Positions 9,483 through 20,056 of a DNA stretch of 64,000 bases are shown here, piece by piece. The DNA is taken from positions 62,001 through 126,000 of the forward strand of contig NZ_BLZO01000060.1 in assembly GCF_014132355.1 (NCBI RefSeq). The letters are read 5' to 3'. The notes under the pieces are model-generated. The model ran no database searches and had not been told where the DNA came from. It saw only the letters and a program-made list of their open reading frames with translations. Both the position numbers and the translations under genes were made by a program. The stretch is from Okeania sp. KiyG1 (GTDB taxonomy: Bacteria > Cyanobacteriota > Cyanobacteriia > Cyanobacteriales > Microcoleaceae). Position 1 is the first letter of the stretch. Each line of letters starts with the position of its first letter.

Positions 9483-10182
9483 TTTTTTGGTTCCATAGTG
9501 CAAGGAAAAATTTGATGGCCGTTAAGAAAAATCCAATATACGAAAAATTTCTTGTGCCATTGGTCAGCAACTTTTTAATTGACCAAGAAGCTATAGAACT
9601 ATTCCGAAATAGTATTATGTCTGGAGGCGCAAAGCGATCGCCTCACTGAATAATTGATAATTTCAGGTTTGAAGTTTCTCTTTAATTAAGGATAAATTTC
9701 ATTAATATTATTTTTTAGTAAATCCTCTTCTTTTTTAAGAAGAGGTCATTATTAAAAAGATGTATAGCAAACTTTTTAAGATTTGGTATTCTTTATAATT
9801 GTCAACCTAGACCACTAAAATTATAAGTCCTGACCACTTTTGTTATTGTAATTAATTGAATTATAAATCCCTAGAATTTATGACAAAAAAATAGGGTCAA
9901 TAGCCTTCCTTTGGCTGCGTCCCTAGTGTCGCTTACAAGGGAATGAAAAGCGGTCGAGAAATGGCGAGGAAACCTTGCCATATCTAATGGACCAAGAGAA
10001 AGTAAACTTCAGTATTTCGGTCCCTCATGCTTTCCTACAGAATGCGGCCCAAACAGCAGTCGGTACTGATAACGTTTGCGTAGCATGGCCTAGGAAAGTT
10101 CTGACCATAGGAGGCTAACTGATAACTGATAACTGATAACTGTTAACTGTTAACGAAGTTCCTCCGGAGGAGGCTAACTGAA
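9483..10182. repeat. Intergenic with family D copy
   Basis: A CCTCTTC-T6-AAGAAGAGG hairpin lies at 9723-9746 and could end transcription of the upstream gene. From about 9947 a D copy reads GCGGTCGAGAAATGGCG...TTGCCATATCTAATGGACC. GATAACT heptamers and GTTCCTCCGGAGGAGGC follow directly before the HAD gene. No gene was seen. Confidence 0.6.
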
Positions 10183-10889
10183 ATGACTCTCAAAGCTGTT
10201 TTGTTCGATTTTAATGGTGTAATTATTAATGATGAATTTCTCCATGAAAAATTAATAGAGCAAGTGTTAATTGATGAAAATTTACTCCTTAGACCAGGAG
10301 AATACAACCAATTCTGTTTAGGAAGAAGCGACCGTGCTTGTTTAGAAAACATACTTACTGAAAGAAGTAGATATATTAATGAAGGATATTTAGACCAGTT
10401 AATTAAACGTAAAGCTCTAGCTTATCAACAACAATTAGAAAGTCTTGAAGAGTTACCAATTTATTCAGATACGATAGATTTTATTTCTCAGGTCGCTAAA
10501 GCAAATCTGAAAATGGCTGTGGTTAGTGGTGCTCTTCGATCCGAAATAGAATTAGTCTTAAACAAAGCTAATTTAGATGATTTTTTAAGACAATTATTTC
10601 TGGAGATGATGTCGAAGTTAGTAAGCCAAAACCAGATGCTTATTTATTGGCAGTGAATATTCTCAATCAACAATATACAGACATAAATCTACAACCTTCA
10701 GAATGTCTAGTTATAGAAGATACTTTTGCCGGAATTGAAGCAGCTAAATTAGCAGGAATGTCTGTGGTTGGCGTCGCCCATACTTATCCTTTTCATATGC
10801 TCCAGCGTTTGGCCAACTGGTGTGTAGATTATCTATCCGACCTTGAATTAGACAGAATACAAAAAGTTTATCAAGAAATTAATTCTTAG
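10183..10889 (+). pseudogene. HAD-superfamily phosphatase / beta-phosphoglucomutase-like, one frameshift
   Basis: With one base restored near 10600 the product is about 235 residues. Motif I is FDFNGVIIND near residue 8, with Asn where HADs usually have the second Asp. A cap helix region follows, then motif II AVVSGALRSE, motif III SKPKPDAYLLA and motif IV LVIEDTFAGIEAAKLAGM. It should act on a sugar phosphate or other small phosphate ester. The frame breaks inside QL-ISGDDVE at CAATTATTTC, a single missing base. Everything on both sides is intact, so a sequencing error is plausible. An 80-residue downstream ORF is just its C-terminal third. Confidence 0.75.
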
Positions 10890-11248
10890 ATATTTGTATA
10901 TAAGAATACTGTTTTTAGATAAAAAAAAGTATAATGTGTGTCGCTAAAAAATATGTACATTCACTTAACTTTAATCTTCGGTCTGAGCAAATAACCATGA
11001 AACTTTTTGAATCCCATCAAAAATAAGTAAAGAACAACATCGGTTTGTAAAGATATTGGTAACAATTGTAACTTATTGTGTTTAACCACTTCTGATATGA
11101 GTAAATTTCGGTTACTATTAACTAAATATAAAAGAATAGTTAAAAAACATAAGATTGGAAATATATGTGCTGTAAGCTACATTCTGGTGACTAACCAGCC
11201 TTTACCAATCTGCCAAAAGATGATTATCTATACTTATATGGAGATTCT
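10890..11248. other. Intergenic, no feature seen
   Basis: AT-rich, about 360 bases, no repeat family or ORF recognised. It presumably holds the promoter of the small gene at 11249. Confidence 0.5.
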
Positions 11249-11485
11249 ATGACTCCCACAATGTTGCGTCAGCTTTGGTCTTTAATCGAAAACTCCCAAG
11301 CTACAACCCTAATATCTCTAGATGATGCTACCCTAGTTCAATGGTTAATCAAACAGTTGAAAACTAGAAATTCCCTCAATGGCAAGGAAGCAGATTTGAT
11401 TAACGAATATATTCAGTCTCGGTTGTCTTTAATTAGAGATTTAGCTGAAGAACGTTTGGGCAGAGAACCTTCACCATCAGTATAG
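11249..11485 (+). CDS. Small conserved cyanobacterial-type protein, unknown function
   Basis: This 78-residue, predicted all-helical protein (LRQLWSLIENSQATTLISLDDATLVQWLIKQL...) has no membrane segment or cysteine. The length, the clean ATG after ATGGAGATTCT, and a composition like its neighbours support a real gene. I recognise the general look of small hypothetical proteins of cyanobacteria but cannot name a family. It precedes natF by 280 bases on the same strand; no functional link is evident. Confidence 0.65.
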   Translation: MTPTMLRQLWSLIENSQATTLISLDDATLVQWLIKQLKTRNSLNGKEADLINEYIQSRLSLIRDLAEERLGREPSPSV

Positions 11486-11767
11486 TAAAAGTTCTATAGA
11501 AATAGAGTCGTATATAGTCAAATATAAATAGAAACTATTCAAATAAATATAGCTAAGAAAGAATTGGTGTTTGACTTATGCTAATGACAAATCTTAGACT
11601 AGAAAATGTTTTCCAACTTTTGCCTGTTGCCTTCCGGAGCTGTTGCCTGTTCCCTGCTAAATGTGGAAAGTATTTGCTGGAAATATCCTAGAAGCGATCG
11701 CTAAGTTAAACGTTATGGTAGTTTTGAAGAGGTTATTTTTCCCAGATTAAAAAAATCGTAATCAACT

Positions 11768-12805
11768 ATGCAAAAATGGTTATCTCTGCTAGTAGCAACT
11801 GTGTTGGTGGTACTACCATTAACAGCTTGTGAAGAAGAAAGTCAACAAACCACCAGTCGTCTAGATATAGTAAAAGAGCGTGGTACATTAAACTGTGGGG
11901 TAGAAGGAGCCATACCAGGATTTAGCTTTGTAGACCAAAATGGCAACTACTCAGGAATAGATGTGGATATTTGCAAGGCAGTAGCAGCAGCTTTATTTAA
12001 TGATCCAAATGCTGTAGAATATCGTAACTTAGATTCAACTGAGCGTTTCACCGCTCTTAATGGTGGAGAAGTAGATATGCTTTCTCGAAACACTACTTGG
12101 ACCATTAGCCGAGATACCACCGTAGGTCTAGAATTTGCCCCCACAACATTTTATGATGGTCAAGGGATGATGGTCCGTGCTGATAGTGGGATTACATCTT
12201 TAGAGGGTTTGGAAGGCAAATCAATTTGTGTGGAAGCAGGTACAACAACAGAACTGAACCTAACAGACAATCTCCGTCAACGAAACATCGAAGCTGAGAC
12301 TTTAACATTTCAACAAGCAGACCCAGCTTATGCCGCTTATGCAGAAGGACGTTGTGATGGGATGACTTCTGATAAATCTCAGTTATTGGGTCGTCGTAGT
12401 ACTCTACCTAATCCAGATACTCATACCATCCTAGCTGTTACTATGTCCAAGGAACCTTTGGGTCCTGTGACGAAAAATAATGATTCAGCCTGGTTTGACG
12501 TAGTTAAGTGGGTAACTTACGCTTTGATAGAAGCTGAAGAGTTAGGTATTACCCAAGCAAATGTAGATGACCTGAAAGAAAATTCTGAGGACCCTACAAT
12601 CAAACGCTTTTTAGGAGTAGAAGGAGACCTGGGTGAAGGTTTGGGTTTGAGCAATGATTTTGCTTATCGTGTAATTAAGCAAGTAGGTAACTATGGTGAA
12701 ATTTATGGCCGTAACTTAGGAGCACAATCTCAATTTAAGTTACCTCGCGGTCAAAATAACTTATGGACAAATGGTGGGTTACTTTATTCTCCTCCATTCC
12801 GGTGA
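11768..12805 (+). CDS. natF: Polar amino-acid ABC transporter substrate-binding lipoprotein, copy 1
   Basis: This is a 345-residue periplasmic binding protein of the AapJ/BztA/NatF group. It has a lipoprotein signal with lipobox LTAC (Cys21), then RLDIVKERGTLNCGVEGAIPG, GIDVDICKAVAAALF, TERFTALNGGEVDML, FAPTTFYDGQGMMV, and a C-terminal YGEIYGRNLG. In Anabaena the NatFGH-BgtA system takes up acidic and neutral polar amino acids; assignment here rests on that family plus the natG, natH and bgtA genes downstream. It is very close to the second copy at 14339 (about four residues in five by eye), so the gene was duplicated, and a tnpB element separates the copies. Its stop codon touches the element end. 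Confidence 0.88.
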   Translation: MQKWLSLLVATVLVVLPLTACEEESQQTTSRLDIVKERGTLNCGVEGAIPGFSFVDQNGNYSGIDVDICKAVAAALFNDPNAVEYRNLDSTERFTALNGGEVDMLSRNTTWTISRDTTVGLEFAPTTFYDGQGMMVRADSGITSLEGLEGKSICVEAGTTTELNLTDNLRQRNIEAETLTFQQADPAYAAYAEGRCDGMTSDKSQLLGRRSTLPNPDTHTILAVTMSKEPLGPVTKNNDSAWFDVVKWVTYALIEAEELGITQANVDDLKENSEDPTIKRFLGVEGDLGEGLGLSNDFAYRVIKQVGNYGEIYGRNLGAQSQFKLPRGQNNLWTNGGLLYSPPFR

Positions 12806-14250
12806 CATCCTCCCGGCGCTGAATCAATAGATAAAGCGCGGGCTTCCAACATCACTGTTAGATATTGCTGCCCTACGCCACTTGTCTAGGTAAAAAGCCC
12901 CCGACAGCCCGACTTGACAGCCAATTTCTTTCCCCCAGAGTCCCTGGGTACTAAGTGCTTCGTAGCCTCGGTTACAGATTTCCTGAGCTGAGGCTATGTC
13001 GCGATCGACCTCATACTTACATTCTGGGCAGCTATGCCATCTATCAGACAGTTCTTTCCTCACTTCAATTCGGCAGTTTGGGCAGGTTTGAGATGTCCCC
13101 TTGTGGTCTACTTCGGCGACATATACCCCTCGCTTTTTTCCCACATAAGAAAGAATACTCCGAAACTGCCCAAAAGCCGCATCAATCGTGTGTTTGCCAA
13201 GAAATCCTTTTGCCATAACTCGGAAATCAATATCCGAGGGCGAAGATTGTTCCGGCCATGTCACACAATTTGTGAGCTAACTTGAACTGATAGTCTTTGC
13301 GCTTGAAACCGATATGATTGTGCTGCTTTTCTACTTTAATCCTGGCTTTTTCATAGTTAGCAGAACGTTTTTTCTTCTTCGACAATCTGCGTTGTAGCAC
13401 TTAGCCTTCGGCAAGGCTTTCGCCTACAGCCGACGATGCTCTGTTGCAAAGAATTTGCGTCCTGGTTCTGTAAAGCCGTCACTGGTTGCCAGATAACTGT
13501 TCAGTCCGATATCTATTCCCACGAAATGACCATGAGGCTCTGGTTCTGGTATAGAAATATCAGATTGAATGGCAATAACAGCAAACCACCCCATCGCTTT
13601 TTTGAGAATTCTGACTTGTTTGACAACAAACCCGTCAGGGATTGGTCGATGCAAGTTGATTTGGACTCTCCCTAACTTGGGTAACTTGATTTGCCACCCT
13701 GTAATTGGGTTGGTGGAAAACTGAGGGAAAAGTATCGACTTCATTTGTCCATACTTTTTGTACCTAGGAAATCCGTAACCTCTATTCTGGAAAAAGTCCC
13801 AAGCATCGTGCAATCTCCTGATGGTTGTTTGCAGAACCTGAGAGGGCACTGCTGCTAAACGAGGAAACTCTTTTTTAGCTTTGGGGAGTTTGTTTTGCTG
13901 TTGCTGATACCCAGGGAATGGATAATCGGCGCTCATTATGTACTCTGACTCCAAGCTACACCTATCTACTGGACACTTTCTAGAAGCAATCCAGTCTTTC
14001 AGTTCCCTGAGCGCGTAGTTGTAAGCTACTCGACAAGTTTCGAGCCATTCGTTGAGCAACTCGACTTGTTTTTGATCGGGGTAAATGCGATAGGTGTAGT
14101 TTAGATTCAGCATGAAAAGAATCTTACCACAAAAAACAGATTGTAGTAACTGCTAATTTTACCGGGTTTGACCAGATAAAATTAGCTTGGGGGAGTCCAT
14201 GTATCCCGGCGCTAATTATCCGCGAATATAGCGCGGGACTTATAGCTCCC
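12806..14250 (-). mobile_element. TnpB-only IS200/IS605-type element between the two natF copies
   Basis: Hairpin TCCCGGCGCT...AAGCGCGGGC sits at 12811-12845, and the matching TCCCGGCGCT...AGCGCGGGA hairpin at about 14203-14240. These are subterminal palindromes typical of IS1341-type elements, with tnpB between them. No tnpA (Y1 transposase) is present, so it needs one in trans. The right end begins within a few bases of the natF stop codon. Confidence 0.75.
12824..14113 (-). pseudogene. tnpB: tnpB, broken by a palindromic insert and a frameshift
   Basis: The N-terminal part (14113-13424) has MLNLNYTYRIYPDQKQ, FPRYKKYGQMKS, the RuvC-I motif GIDIGLNSYLATSDG, and a stop just after ATEHRR. The stop lies in a short palindromic insert (GTAGGCGAAAGCC-TTGCCGAAGGCT, about 13402-13430). 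The frame resumes as VLQRRLSKKKKRSANYEKAR near 13265-13400, shifts once more near 13255, then continues to the zinc ribbon CPNCRIEV...CPECKYEV and the RuvC-III motif DRDIASAQEI. Nuclease motifs are all present, but the gene cannot be translated as one protein. The two ORFs called at 12824-13264 and 13424-14113 are fragments of it. Confidence 0.8.
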
Positions 14251-14338
14251 CCAAACCCCCTCAAAAGTTAAAGGAGAGGCTTTAAACCTTAATTATTCGG
14301 TAAATGAAAAGTTCTTAGCAGGAGAGTGAAAAGAAATT

Positions 14339-15385
14339 ATGCAAAAATGGGTATATTTGCTATTGACAACTTTACTATTTTCTACATACTTGACATCTTG
14401 TGAAAATTCCCCACCTGAACCAACCCCACCAGGAAAAAGTCGTTTAGATGTTGTAAAAAATCGTGGCAAACTACATTGTGGTGTAGAAGGGAACATGGGA
14501 GGATTTAGCTTTGTAGACCAAAATGGCAACTATTCCGGAATAGATGTGGATATCTGCAAGGCAGTAGCAGCAGCTTTATTTAATGACCCAAATGCTGTAA
14601 AATATCGCAACCTAGATTCAACTGAGCGTTTCACAGCTCTCAATGGTGGAGAAGTAGATATGCTTTCTCGAAACACAACTTGGACTATTCGCCGAGATAC
14701 CATTGTAGGTCTAGAGTTTGCCCCCACAACATTTTATGATGGTCAGAGCATAATGGTCCGTGATGATAGTGGGATTACATCTTTAGAGGATCTCCAAGGC
14801 AAATCAATTTGTGTTGAAGCAGGTACAACAATAGAACTAAACTTAGCAGACAATCTCCGTCAACGAAACATTGAAGCTGAGACATTAACATTTCAACAAG
14901 CAGACCCTGCTTATGCTGCTTATGCAGAAGGACGTTGTGATGGGATGACTTCCGATAAATCTCAATTGCTACATCGTCGTCAAACTTTACCTAATCCCGA
15001 ACAACATATTATTTTAAATACTACCCTTTCAAAAGAACCTTTAAGTCCAGCAACAGTAAATAATGATTCAGCTTGGTTTGATGTAATTAAATGGGTAATT
15101 TATGCTTTGATAGAGGCTGAAGAATTAGGTATTACTCAAGCAAATGTAGAAGAGAAAAAAAATTCTGATGACCCAACAATCAGACGTTTTTTAGGAGTAG
15201 AAGGAAATCTTGGTGAAGGTCTAGGTTTAAGTAATGATTTTGCCTATCGTGTAATTAAACAAGTAGGAAACTATGGTGAAGTTTATGACCGAAACTTAGG
15301 TAAAAATTCTCCATTTAAACTACCTCGCGGTCAAAATAATTTGTGGACTAATGGCGGTCTACTTTATTCACCACCCTTTCGCTGA
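14339..15385 (+). CDS. natF: Polar amino-acid ABC transporter substrate-binding lipoprotein, copy 2
   Basis: This 348-residue paralogue of the gene at 11768 has lipobox LTSC (Cys21), a Pro-rich linker (ENSPPEPTPPGKSR), then the same binding-protein core (KLHCGVEGNMGGFSFVDQ, ERFTALNGGEVDMLSR, SICVEAGTTIELNL). Differences from copy 1 cluster in the linker and in the second lobe around residues 215-235 (QTLPNPEQHIILNTTLS), which could change ligand preference. It lies 190 bases before natG on the same strand and is the copy most likely co-transcribed with it. Start ATG follows GAGAGTGAAAAGAAATT. Confidence 0.88.
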   Translation: MQKWVYLLLTTLLFSTYLTSCENSPPEPTPPGKSRLDVVKNRGKLHCGVEGNMGGFSFVDQNGNYSGIDVDICKAVAAALFNDPNAVKYRNLDSTERFTALNGGEVDMLSRNTTWTIRRDTIVGLEFAPTTFYDGQSIMVRDDSGITSLEDLQGKSICVEAGTTIELNLADNLRQRNIEAETLTFQQADPAYAAYAEGRCDGMTSDKSQLLHRRQTLPNPEQHIILNTTLSKEPLSPATVNNDSAWFDVIKWVIYALIEAEELGITQANVEEKKNSDDPTIRRFLGVEGNLGEGLGLSNDFAYRVIKQVGNYGEVYDRNLGKNSPFKLPRGQNNLWTNGGLLYSPPFR

Positions 15386-15575
15386 AAATTTTAAATTTTA
15401 AACAATAATACCATTTTCAAAAAATATTGCTACATTGGCTATTCAAGGTATTAGGTGTTAGGTGGTAGGTGGTAGGTGGTAGGTGGTAGGTATAAGAAAT
15501 AAACAGTGAAGATTTTTCAATTGGGTTAAGCATGTATATTTTACTGTAATAATCTTTCTTGAATTTGGTATAAAA
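15386..15575. repeat. Heptamer tandem repeat in the natF-natG gap
   Basis: About six copies of AGGTGGT run from roughly 15450 to 15491, a short tandemly repeated repetitive sequence of the 7-bp type. No terminator is obvious, so natF and natG may be co-transcribed. Confidence 0.7.
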
Positions 15576-16742
15576 ATGATTGACCAGGAAAATCAAAAAA
15601 TTCCGCTATGGCGAGATGAAAGATTTTGGCGCATTGCCTTACAAGTTATTGCTATAGTAATTTTTGTTGCGGTTGTAGTTATAATGATTAGCAATCTTAA
15701 CCGTAATTTAGTACAACAAGGTACAAAATTTGGATTTAGTTTTCTAGGAAACGAAGCTGGATTTAGTATTAGTGAAAGTCTCATTCCCTACAAAGCAAAA
15801 GACCCCTATACCCAAGTATTATTAGCAGGTTTTATTAATTCTCTGCGAGTAATGATTTTGGGAATTTTCCTCACAACAATAGTAGGAATATTAGCTGGAA
15901 TTTCTAGTTTTTCTCAAAACTGGTTACTACGAAATTTGAATCGGGTTTATGTAGAAGTGGTGAGAAATACCCCTCTACTATTACAGTTATTTTTCTGGTA
16001 TTTTGCAGTTTTTTTCACTCTCCCTAAACCAGAAGAAAAATTAGAATTACCAGGACCAATATTTATGAGTAAACGAGGAATATCTATTCCTTGGCCGGAA
16101 AATACTCTCAATGTTTGGTTATGGTTAATAGTCTTAATTGTAGGAGCGATCGCTACTATATTTATTTGGCAGTGGCGAAATAAGTTAATGACGGAAAAAG
16201 CTACTTCTGGTAAACCTCAACTTATCGCTGTAATTAGTATTGGAATTATCGAATTATTAATTATTATATTTGCCCTAGGTTGGCAAGCACCTATAGCAAC
16301 AGAAACAGGAGCAACAGAAGGAGGATTAAATTTAACATTAGAACTGTCAGCTTTATTGGCAGGATTAGTATTTTATACAGGTGCATTTATTGCTGAGATT
16401 GTTCGTTCCGGTATTCAAGCAGTGCCAAAAGGACAATGGGAAGCAGCCAGGTCTTTAGGATTAAAATCAAGTTTAGTAATGAGATTGGTAATTTTTCCCC
16501 AGGCATTAAGGGTAATGATTCCACCATTAAATAGCCAATATATGAACTTAGCAAAAAACTCTAGTTTAGCAATAGCTATTGGTTATCCAGATTTATATTC
16601 CGTTGCTAATACTACTTATAATCAAACAGGTCGTCCAGTAGAAGTATTTATCCTCATTATGGCAGTTTATCTTTTGATAAATTTGATAATTTCATTGTCT
16701 ATGAATTTCTTAAATAAAAGTGTTCAACTCAAAGAAAGATAA
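15576..16742 (+). CDS. natG: Polar amino-acid ABC transporter permease (NatG/AapQ type)
   Basis: This is a 388-residue integral membrane protein with a first helix at about 15-40, an early TM pair around FINSLRVMILGIFLTTIVG and EVVRNTPLLLQLFFWYFAVFF, and further helices at about 190-250. The ABC-permease EAA loop reads AQWEAARSLGLKSS-like here (GQWEAARSLGLKSSLVMRLV), near residues 290-310. The VRNTP motif and long size match the AapQ/BztB/NatG half of polar amino-acid importers. It should pair with natH and be driven by BgtA. HIP1 site GCGATCGC is at about 16146. Confidence 0.88.
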   Translation: MIDQENQKIPLWRDERFWRIALQVIAIVIFVAVVVIMISNLNRNLVQQGTKFGFSFLGNEAGFSISESLIPYKAKDPYTQVLLAGFINSLRVMILGIFLTTIVGILAGISSFSQNWLLRNLNRVYVEVVRNTPLLLQLFFWYFAVFFTLPKPEEKLELPGPIFMSKRGISIPWPENTLNVWLWLIVLIVGAIATIFIWQWRNKLMTEKATSGKPQLIAVISIGIIELLIIIFALGWQAPIATETGATEGGLNLTLELSALLAGLVFYTGAFIAEIVRSGIQAVPKGQWEAARSLGLKSSLVMRLVIFPQALRVMIPPLNSQYMNLAKNSSLAIAIGYPDLYSVANTTYNQTGRPVEVFILIMAVYLLINLIISLSMNFLNKSVQLKER

Positions 16743-16763
16743 CAAAACAATGAATAATGAATA

Positions 16764-17134
16764 ATTAGGGTTTGCGTATGGAAAGTCTTTTGCTAGAGGT
16801 AGAAATCAGGAGTCAGAAATCAGGAAAAATAGGAATTATAAAGGAGGTAGTCGGAAAAGTTTTCCCTTAATTTTTCTGCCATAATCGTCCCGAAACAATA
16901 GCTTTATGCAGCTTTTTCCACCGAAAAACTCATACTTTTTTAGACAAAAAAATGCTACAACCAATATCAGTCAATGCTTTGATATTACCGAAATATTTTA
17001 GTTTAAAGCCTCCCCTTTTAAGGGGATAATAAATAAAAATTTTCCTTTTAGTCAATCCTCTTCTTTTCAAGTAGAGGTAATTCTAAATTCTAAATTCTTA
17101 ATTCTAAATTCTTGAAATCAGCAAGCCCTAATTA
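16764..17134 (+). mobile_element. Family C element with a family D repeat inserted in it
   Basis: Left end AATTAGGGTTTGCG, right end ATCAGCAAGCCCTAATTA. The usual C interior (AAAGTCTTTTGCTAG, heptamer-like AGTCAGAAATCAGG, CAATATCAGTCAATGC) is interrupted before its last 18 bases. The interruption is a D-type block (TTTAAAGCCTCCCC...CCTCTTCTTTTCAAG) with TAAATTC heptamers at about 16985-17116. The order shows D moved into C. Confidence 0.7.
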
Positions 17135-17667
17135 ATAATTACCAAATAATTAAGAATTATTAATTAAATAATTTTGGTTTAAAGCCTCCCCTTTCAAGGG
17201 GAAAAAAGCAGTCGATCTTCGGAACTTCTCGTAGGGTGGGATGGATGGGTTTCCTAACCATATCCAATCGACCAAGAGAAGAAATAATATTTCCTTATTT
17301 TCAATTCCGTAACGGTTTTAACCAGAGGTAATTATCAATTATCCATTATCTATTATCAATTCAATGAACTCTCCTTACGTCACAAAAATAATGGCAATGC
17401 ACCACTACCGAAAAATCCTCCCATCTCCCTAACTATTCCACCCCCCCTTGAGGGTTTTGGACTGAAAACCAGGCAGTTTTTTAAACCCTAAAAAGGTTTT
17501 AGCTAATATCAGTCAATGCTTTGAGATTCGATAGTTCAGCAATTAACAATTAACAATTAACAATTAATAATTACCTCTTCTTAAAACGGATAGGATTGAC
17601 TAAAATGATTTTTTTATTTTATCCCCTATCCAAGGGGAGGCTTCAAGGCGTGAATTGTTGAATTAAT

Positions 17668-17904
17668 AATTAGGGTTTGCTGAATAAATCTAAAAGCATT
17701 GACAGATAAAGGTTTTAACATTTTTTAGTTGAAAATAGTCCAAGCTTAATGGTCGTAATGGTTCAAAAAATTAGCATTTTAGGCTCATAGTTGCGGAGAA
17801 TAATCAAGGGATTATTCTTCCTCCTACCTCTTCTATAATTCCCATTTATTCTGTCTCCTGTCTCCTACCCTTACCCATAAGACTTTTTCAGCAGACCCTA
17901 ATTA
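17668..17904 (-). mobile_element. Family C element, reverse orientation
   Basis: AATTAGGGTTTGCTGAATAA at the left and AGACTTTTTCAGCAGACCCT at the right are inverted repeats. The interior carries a TGTCTCC heptamer region (17850-17875) matching the GACAGGA arrays of forward copies. Confidence 0.75.
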
Positions 17905-17972
17905 TTAACTATCAACTCTTAATTATTCATTATTCATTATTCATTATTCATTATTCGGTAAACCCTACTTAT

Positions 17973-19184
17973 ATGAAAACAATTAATACTTATAAATCAT
18001 CAGAACCTCCATTTCAGGAAAATAATCCTATACAATGGCTCAGACAAAATTTTTTTAGTACCTGGTATAACACCTTATTAACCATCATCTTACTCAGCAT
18101 TATTACCAAGGGAATAACAGGTTTTATCTCTTGGGCAATAACTCAAGCAGAATGGGAAGTCATCAAAGTTAACTTGCCATTATTAATGGTAGGTAGATAT
18201 CCTAAAGACCAATATTGGCGCATCTGGTTAATAGTTGGCATAATTTCTAGCTTATCTGGTTTTTCTTGGGGAATTATTGCCAGAAACTCAGCCACATTAT
18301 TTTCCCAACCAGTATTAATTTTTCTAGCTGTTATACCTGCCATTTTATTATTAATTCCAGTAACAACCCCATTCAAACTATTGCTGGTAGGAACAGTTAT
18401 TTTAGTTATTAGTACTGCTTGGGCAGGAAAAAATTTAGGCAAAAAAATTCCAAATCTAGGTAAATCTATATCTTTTATTTGGTTTATAGCTTTTATCTTA
18501 ACTATCTGGTTAATCGGAGGAGGATTAGGTTTAAAATCTGTACCTACAAACGACTGGGGAGGTTTAATGTTAACTATACTAATGGCTATAGTTAGCATTT
18601 TTCTATCTTTTCCTCTAGGAATATTATTAGCTCTAGGCAGACAAAGTAAATTACCAGTAATCAAAATATTTTCTATTGGTTATATTGAAATTATCCGAGG
18701 ATTACCTTTAATCTCAATCTTATTTATGGGGCAAATTATGATTCCCCTATTTCTACCAGATGGAATGCGACCAGACAGAATTTTACGAGCAATATTAGGA
18801 TTAACTTTATTTAGTTCAGCTTACCTAGCAGAAAATATTAGAGGAGGTTTACAGTCCATACCAAGAGGTCAAACAGAAGCAGCAAAAGCATTAGGTTTTA
18901 ATACTCCATTAGCATTAGGATTAATTGTTTTACCCCAAGCATTAAAAGTTGCTATTCCCTCAATTGTCGGTCAGTTTATTAGTCTATTTCAGGATACAAC
19001 TTTATTATCAATTGTCGGATTATCAGAATTATTACGCATGAGTCGCTCAATCTTAGCTCAACCACAATTTTTAGGAGATTATGCAGAAGTTTATTTATTT
19101 AACGGCATACTTTTTTGGATTATTTGTTATGCCATGTCAATTGGTAGTCGGCAGTTAGAAAAAACATTAAATACCGATCATTAA
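17973..19184 (+). CDS. natH: Polar amino-acid ABC transporter permease (NatH/AapM type)
   Basis: This 403-residue membrane protein has several hydrophobic helices in the first 190 residues, then the HisMQ-type permease core LMLTILMAIVSIFLSFPLGILLALG. The EAA loop is TEAAKALGFNTPLALGLIVLP, about residues 305-325, and the YIEIIRGLPLISILF motif lies at about 238-252. It is the AapM/BztC/NatH partner of natG and should form a heterodimeric channel in the plasma membrane with it. It stands 1.2 kb from natG because of inserted repeats, so it may have its own promoter. A minus-strand ORF inside it is a shadow. Confidence 0.88.
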   Translation: MKTINTYKSSEPPFQENNPIQWLRQNFFSTWYNTLLTIILLSIITKGITGFISWAITQAEWEVIKVNLPLLMVGRYPKDQYWRIWLIVGIISSLSGFSWGIIARNSATLFSQPVLIFLAVIPAILLLIPVTTPFKLLLVGTVILVISTAWAGKNLGKKIPNLGKSISFIWFIAFILTIWLIGGGLGLKSVPTNDWGGLMLTILMAIVSIFLSFPLGILLALGRQSKLPVIKIFSIGYIEIIRGLPLISILFMGQIMIPLFLPDGMRPDRILRAILGLTLFSSAYLAENIRGGLQSIPRGQTEAAKALGFNTPLALGLIVLPQALKVAIPSIVGQFISLFQDTTLLSIVGLSELLRMSRSILAQPQFLGDYAEVYLFNGILFWIICYAMSIGSRQLEKTLNTDH

Positions 19185-19455
19185 CAGTAGTCAAAATTTA
19201 TGGTTCGAGTGCGTAATTAGTCGCTCTCCTTTTCCTACTGAAAAGCTACGCCAAAAACTGGGTAATTTCAGTTATCAGTTATCAGTTATCAGTTATCAGT
19301 ACCTCCTTTCAACAATTAATAATTAATAATTAATAATTACCTCTTCTTTTCAAGGAGAGGATTGACTAATCATGAAAATTTTTATTTATTATCCCCGGCG
19401 ATCAAGGGGAGGCTTTAAACCCACATTCCGCACCACAAAATGTAGCAACCGAAGA

Positions 19456-19504
<49 letters not shown>

Positions 19505-20056
19505 TAGAAGAAAATTATAGCTGCCGTGATTGAGTCATCAAATATAGCAATTATTTATGCGTAAATTTTTTACTAGGAAGATTGATGAACGAAAAAAGTA
19601 TTGAGATGATTTGCTTATGATAAATACCTACCAAGCTACAGATTCATATACTACTTTTAATGATACGCTCTTGAAGTTCCGAATGTGGGTTTAAACCACA
19701 ATTTTTCGGTAATAGGGAAGCTACGAAAATACGGAATTATCTTTTTTTATCCCCTTAATACCAAATTGATAAATGTTTACTACAAATAGCTAGGATATTT
19801 CTTAGGAGTCAACCCACCCCTAACCCCTCCCAACCCACCCTAACCCCTCCCAGGAGGAGGGGAAGTCAGGAGGAACGAGTCCTATGGGAATGGCTTCAAT
19901 ACCATTTTTCAGGTCAGAAGTCATCTTTTTTGTCAAAGGGAATATTCTGAAAAGTCTTTTTATTCCTCTTACTATTCGTGAAATTATTTTTTCACGCTTC
20001 GTATAACAGGGAACACTTGAGACCTTATTTTTTGGTCAAAAGTTAAGAGGAAAAAC

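Larger units (their letters stand above)
16743..17972. repeat. 1.2-kb repeat cluster between natG and natH
   Basis: Contains two family C elements (listed separately), D copies at about 17168-17345 (forward) and 17575-17655 (reverse), and heptamer arrays AATTAAC near 17539-17570 and ATTCATT near 17925-17955. A C-type internal fragment (ATATCAGTCAATGCTTTGAG) lies at about 17507-17530. No gene was seen. Confidence 0.75.
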
